Shown here: positions 5,909 to 7,999 of the stretch, piece after piece
Layout of the letters: the number at the start of each line of letters is the position of its first letter
Numbering within the stretch: the stretch's first letter is position 1
Assembly (NCBI GenBank): GCA_002503595.1
Contig: DASC01000024.1
Coordinates: 1-7,999 of the forward strand
DNA from: Candidatus Methanogaster sp. UBA203
GTDB lineage: Archaea; Halobacteriota; Methanosarcinia; Methanosarcinales; Methanogasteraceae
Direction of reading: 5' to 3'
DNA: 7,999 nucleotides
Notes under the pieces: generated by a model
Seen by the model: the letters and a program-made list of their open reading frames with translations, nothing else
Told to the model about the DNA's origin: nothing
The model's database searches: none
Made by a program: the position numbers and the translations under genes

Positions 5909-6060
5909 TTAACCAACTCACGACACCGTCAATTACCCCTCCCTGTCGGAAAGGGCTTGAGACTCGTCTCGGAAGAGATGGTCTCGTCTGGGCTATCGAC
6001 AACAAGCCCCTGAACCTCCAGGTCATGCCTGAAGGCTCGTGTTCGCGCTTCTATGTTCAT
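5890..6060 (-). ncRNA. Candidate omega RNA (reRNA) of the TnpB element, with guide
   Basis: In this family the guide RNA spans the end of tnpB and the right end of the element. Here that region can form several hairpins: GGGCT/AGCCC (5990-5994 with 6005-6009), GAGA/TCTC (5959-5970) and CCCT/AGGG (5941-5955), with an alternative long pairing GGGCTTGAGAC to GTCTC plus AAGCCC. After the proposed tip GTTGGTTAA the guide would read into the flank, beginning TCGCGCCCCATATATCC on the minus strand. The position is deduced from the family, and the 5' end is arbitrary. Confidence 0.5.
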
Positions 6061-7228
6061 TGCGCCAACAAGATCGGCATTTAGCGCATAACCACACACC
6101 TCGCATAGAAACGACCTGCCATTTCGGTTGTTTCTGCTTATATGTAAGCATGTTGGGCACGTTTGCGAGGTATATCGCGGATCGATATATATCACAGCAA
6201 TACCCATCTCATGCGCTTTATACTCTATAAAAGTCTGCAATTCTCTAAACGCCCAACTATTGTGCTTATACCGCTGTTTTTTTCGCACTTTGGTTCTTTT
6301 CCTGATTCCGGTCAGGTCTTCCAGACCTATCACAGACACGTTGTCCTCGATTGCGGACTCTATTACCTGTCTCGAAATAACATGATTCACGTCTCGCATA
6401 AACCGTTTTTCTCGCCCTGATTGGTGCTTTAACACCCTTGTTGCAGACCGAGTGTCTTTTTCTTGGAGTCGCTTTCGTTGTTTTAAGTATATGTTTCGGA
6501 TATTCTTTATTTCGCCTCCTGTAAAGAATTTACGCCGACCATTGGTTGTGAATGTGACTGCTAAATGGTTTATACCAACATCGATACCCATAAAATTTGA
6601 TGCTTGCGTTATATCTGGCTCTTCTATCTCTTTTTCACAAACCAGATGAAAATAGTAATTACCATCTTTATGTTTAACCAGTTCGGATGCCTGATACTTC
6701 CATGATCCATCGAAAAATTGTTCTGCATACCGATAATTCATGATCCCGTATTTTTGCCGACCGTCTAAAGTAGTGATACTTATTTCATCATGGTTTATCG
6801 AAAAATCCCGCCCGTAAGAAAACTTGATGTTGGTCGGTGCGAACTTCAGAAGTTGCCAATATGTCTCGCCGTTTCTTATCTGTGCTTGCAGCGTTTTGTA
6901 CGCTCCGGCGGTCTGTCTTGCCACATTACAACTCATCTGTGATTTTAACCCAATCTCTGATCGGAGGTGCGCATACGTCAATTTCTGGAGTTTCATCGCA
7001 CCCATTGGTTTGTTGTTTGCATGTACAACAGTGGATGCGTAATCCATCCCTTCCGTGAACTTATCGATGGTTTTCTCTATCCTGTGGTCTTCATCTGTTG
7101 TGAGTTTCAAGATAATGGTTTTCGAGACCTTCACAATGACATCTTTCACACAATACCTTATGAACTTTTCTGTGTGAATGCGTGCAATTTCTCCCCACCC
7201 TTTCGGATGGAGACTTCTTGCACAAAAG
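5909..7228 (-). mobile_element. IS200/IS605-group insertion sequence, TnpB only (IS1341 type)
   Basis: The element carries one gene, tnpB, on the minus strand and no Y1 transposase (tnpA) in the window, so its movement would depend on TnpA supplied in trans. Ends are inferred. The right end is placed after GAGTTGGTTAA (minus strand, 5919-5909). The left end is placed at 7228, upstream of a subterminal imperfect hairpin CTCCATCC/GGGTGGGGAG (about 7191-7213) and next to a TTCAA on the flank, a plausible target-adjacent motif. As expected for the family, no terminal inverted repeats or target duplication are seen. This gives 1320 bp. Removing it restores an open frame, which independently supports the limits, but they could be off by several bases. 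Confidence 0.7.
5929..7149 (-). CDS. tnpB: TnpB, RNA-guided endonuclease of an IS605-group element
   Basis: 406 residues, uninterrupted. TnpB proteins are RNA-guided nucleases that cut DNA next to a short target-adjacent motif and help keep the element in place; they are the ancestors of Cas12. The RuvC triad is intact: D190 in FMGIDVGINHLAV, E277 in VIGLEDLTGIR and D359 in ALNADLVGAMNI. The zinc finger has C331, C334 (TCPTC) and C349, C352 (CEVC). The C-terminal 37 residues after NIEAR are loosely conserved, as expected where the coding region overlaps the omega RNA. The annotated start is GTG 7149; GTG 7134 gives the more typical opening MKVSKTIILKL and lies about 29 bases from a TATA-like TTCATAAGG, so it is a fair alternative. 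Base composition is more AT-rich than in neighbouring genes, consistent with transfer. Confidence 0.93.
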   Translation of the reverse strand: MKDVIVKVSKTIILKLTTDEDHRIEKTIDKFTEGMDYASTVVHANNKPMGAMKLQKLTYAHLRSEIGLKSQMSCNVARQTAGAYKTLQAQIRNGETYWQLLKFAPTNIKFSYGRDFSINHDEISITTLDGRQKYGIMNYRYAEQFFDGSWKYQASELVKHKDGNYYFHLVCEKEIEEPDITQASNFMGIDVGINHLAVTFTTNGRRKFFTGGEIKNIRNIYLKQRKRLQEKDTRSATRVLKHQSGREKRFMRDVNHVISRQVIESAIEDNVSVIGLEDLTGIRKRTKVRKKQRYKHNSWAFRELQTFIEYKAHEMGIAVIYIDPRYTSQTCPTCLHISRNNRNGRSFLCEVCGYALNADLVGAMNIEARTRAFRHDLEVQGLVVDSPDETISSETSLKPFPTGRGN

Positions 7229-7257
7229 TTGAAGTGTGGAACCGTGAGAGGTTGTAA
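7229..7257 (+). pseudogene. 3' part of the small ORF split by the IS element
   Basis: In the same reading frame as 5740-5908, these bases encode the end of the frame, EVWNRERL, then TAA at 7255-7257. With two bases from each side of the junction the whole gives a 65-residue product whose last 20 residues form a plausible amphipathic helix. The TAA overlaps ATG 7257. Confidence 0.3.
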
Positions 7258-7289
7258 TGCACAAAAGCGACCGCGTCATAACCCGGTAA
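7257..7289 (+). CDS. Possible 10-codon leader ORF before pyrK
   Basis: ATG 7257 overlaps the preceding TAA (TAATG) and opens a frame MHKSDRVITR ending at TAA 7287-7289, five bases before the pyrK ATG. GAGAGG (7246-7251) lies 5 bases upstream and could act as an SD. It may be translated as a leader that couples into pyrK, or it may be chance; ten codons carry no statistical weight. Confidence 0.2.
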   Translation: MHKSDRVITR

Positions 7290-7294
7290 CTACT

Positions 7295-7999
7295 ATGAAA
7301 CCAGCCAACGCAACGATCATTGATGTCATAGACGAGACCCCATCGGTCAGATCGTTCGTCTTCGATCTCTCGCTTGAGTTCACACCGGGGCAGTACATCA
7401 TGGTCTGGGTGAGGGGCGTTGACGAGGTTCCGATGTCGCTGTCAGACCACAACATGATCACGGTGCAGCGGGTGGGGGATGCGACCTCCGCGATCTTCGA
7501 ACTTGCCCCCGGAGACACCGTTGGCATCAGGGGACCTTATGGCAGAGGTTTTGATATCAATAATCCCGTGCTGATCGTTGCGGGAGGGGTCGGTGCAGCA
7601 CCGCTTGCCCCGCTTGCAGAGGCGGCGCACGGGATGGGGTATGATGTGCTGACACTGCTTGGCGCACGCACGCGTGATGAACTCCTGTTCCAGCGCAGGT
7701 TTGGGGATGCAGGAGAGGTCGTGGTCGCAACCGATGACGGCTCTGCCGGATTTCACGGAAGGGTCACCGATCTGCTGGATCGCAAGATGGCTGAACGATG
7801 CACACACTCCTGCGGTCCTGAGCCGATGATGTACGCGCTCCTTTCGATGCTTGATGAGCAGCAGCGCGGGACTGCACAGTTCAGTCTGCACCGGTACATC
7901 AAGTGCGGGCTTGGAATATGCGGAGCCTGCTGCATCGACCCGTCAGGCGAGCGTGCGTGCGTGGACGGACCAGTCTTTTATGGCAGCGAACTGGTCGGC
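7295..7999 (+). CDS. pyrK: Dihydroorotate dehydrogenase electron transfer subunit, 3' end missing
   Basis: 235 residues are visible without a stop; the family has about 250-260, so about 20 are missing. PyrK carries FAD and a [2Fe-2S] cluster and passes electrons between the PyrD dehydrogenase and NAD in pyrimidine synthesis. Seen: the FAD-binding PGQYIMVWVRGVDEVPMSLS (31-50), GPYGRGF (80-86), the nucleotide-binding VLIVAGGVGAAPLAPL (92-107), the CGPEPMM loop (173-179) and the cluster ligands C204, C209, C212 and C222 in a CX4CX2CX9C pattern followed by VDGPVF, which is typical of PyrK rather than of NfnA or sulfhydrogenase gamma subunits. ATG 7295 fits the family's N-terminus but has only a weak SD (GGTAA). 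pyrD is expected just downstream. A transposon lies immediately upstream in the opposite direction. Confidence 0.92.
   Translation, partial: MKPANATIIDVIDETPSVRSFVFDLSLEFTPGQYIMVWVRGVDEVPMSLSDHNMITVQRVGDATSAIFELAPGDTVGIRGPYGRGFDINNPVLIVAGGVGAAPLAPLAEAAHGMGYDVLTLLGARTRDELLFQRRFGDAGEVVVATDDGSAGFHGRVTDLLDRKMAERCTHSCGPEPMMYALLSMLDEQQRGTAQFSLHRYIKCGLGICGACCIDPSGERACVDGPVFYGSELVG

Noticed and set aside
5908..6084. Continuation of the plus-strand frame from 5740 to a TAG at 6084 as one 114-residue gene
   Set aside because: Everything past about 5909 is the antisense of tnpB and its right end, so the open frame there is a shadow.
6128..6649. Several overlapping plus-strand frames opposite tnpB
   Set aside because: They are antisense to an intact, well recognised tnpB and have no SD or domain features.

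Overview
The window looks like a piece of a euryarchaeal genome, most likely from a methanogen, anaerobic methanotroph or alkane-oxidising relative. The evidence is an MptE-type pterin pyrophosphokinase (tetrahydromethanopterin synthesis), an AcnX/DUF126 small subunit (archaeal modified mevalonate pathway), the archaeal families DUF424 and DUF1786, COG1340-type coiled-coil proteins, Shine-Dalgarno sites of the AGGTGAT type and TATA-box promoters. Family names were recognised by eye; no search was run.

Layout. (1) 1-971: the 3' part of mptE overlaps by ATGA with the gene for the phosphomevalonate dehydratase small subunit. (2) 972-1294: a noncoding spacer with one copy of a CGCRGAG-unit inverted repeat and, near its end, a TATA-like box. 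(3) 1295-4545: five tightly packed plus-strand genes, namely DUF424, two related coiled-coil proteins, a DUF1786 protein with an actin/Hsp70-like (ASKHA) nucleotide-binding signature, and a 50-residue zinc ribbon. Spacings are 9 bp, an 11 bp overlap, 2 bp and a 1 bp overlap, so this is almost certainly one operon. (4) 4546-4833: a spacer between convergent genes, with a 10 bp inverted repeat and a second, better preserved CGCRGAG hairpin. (5) 4834-5700, minus strand: a class IV branched-chain aminotransferase (ilvE) with its own SD and TATA-like box. (6) About 5909-7228: a TnpB-only IS200/IS605 (IS1341-type) element on the minus strand with a complete RuvC/zinc-finger nuclease and a structured 3' end that is a candidate omega RNA. 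(7) 7295-7999: pyrK, the iron-sulfur flavoprotein subunit of dihydroorotate dehydrogenase, running off the window.

The two points most worth following are these. First, the five-gene cassette at 1295-4545 joins an ASKHA ATPase-like protein to two coiled-coil paralogues and two small proteins of unknown function; nothing visible fixes its job. Second, the transposon appears to have landed inside a small open reading frame upstream of pyrK: removing 5909-7228 (1320 bp, a multiple of three) restores a continuous 65-codon frame ending just before pyrK. If so, the insertion broke a small gene and may have cut pyrK off from its promoter.
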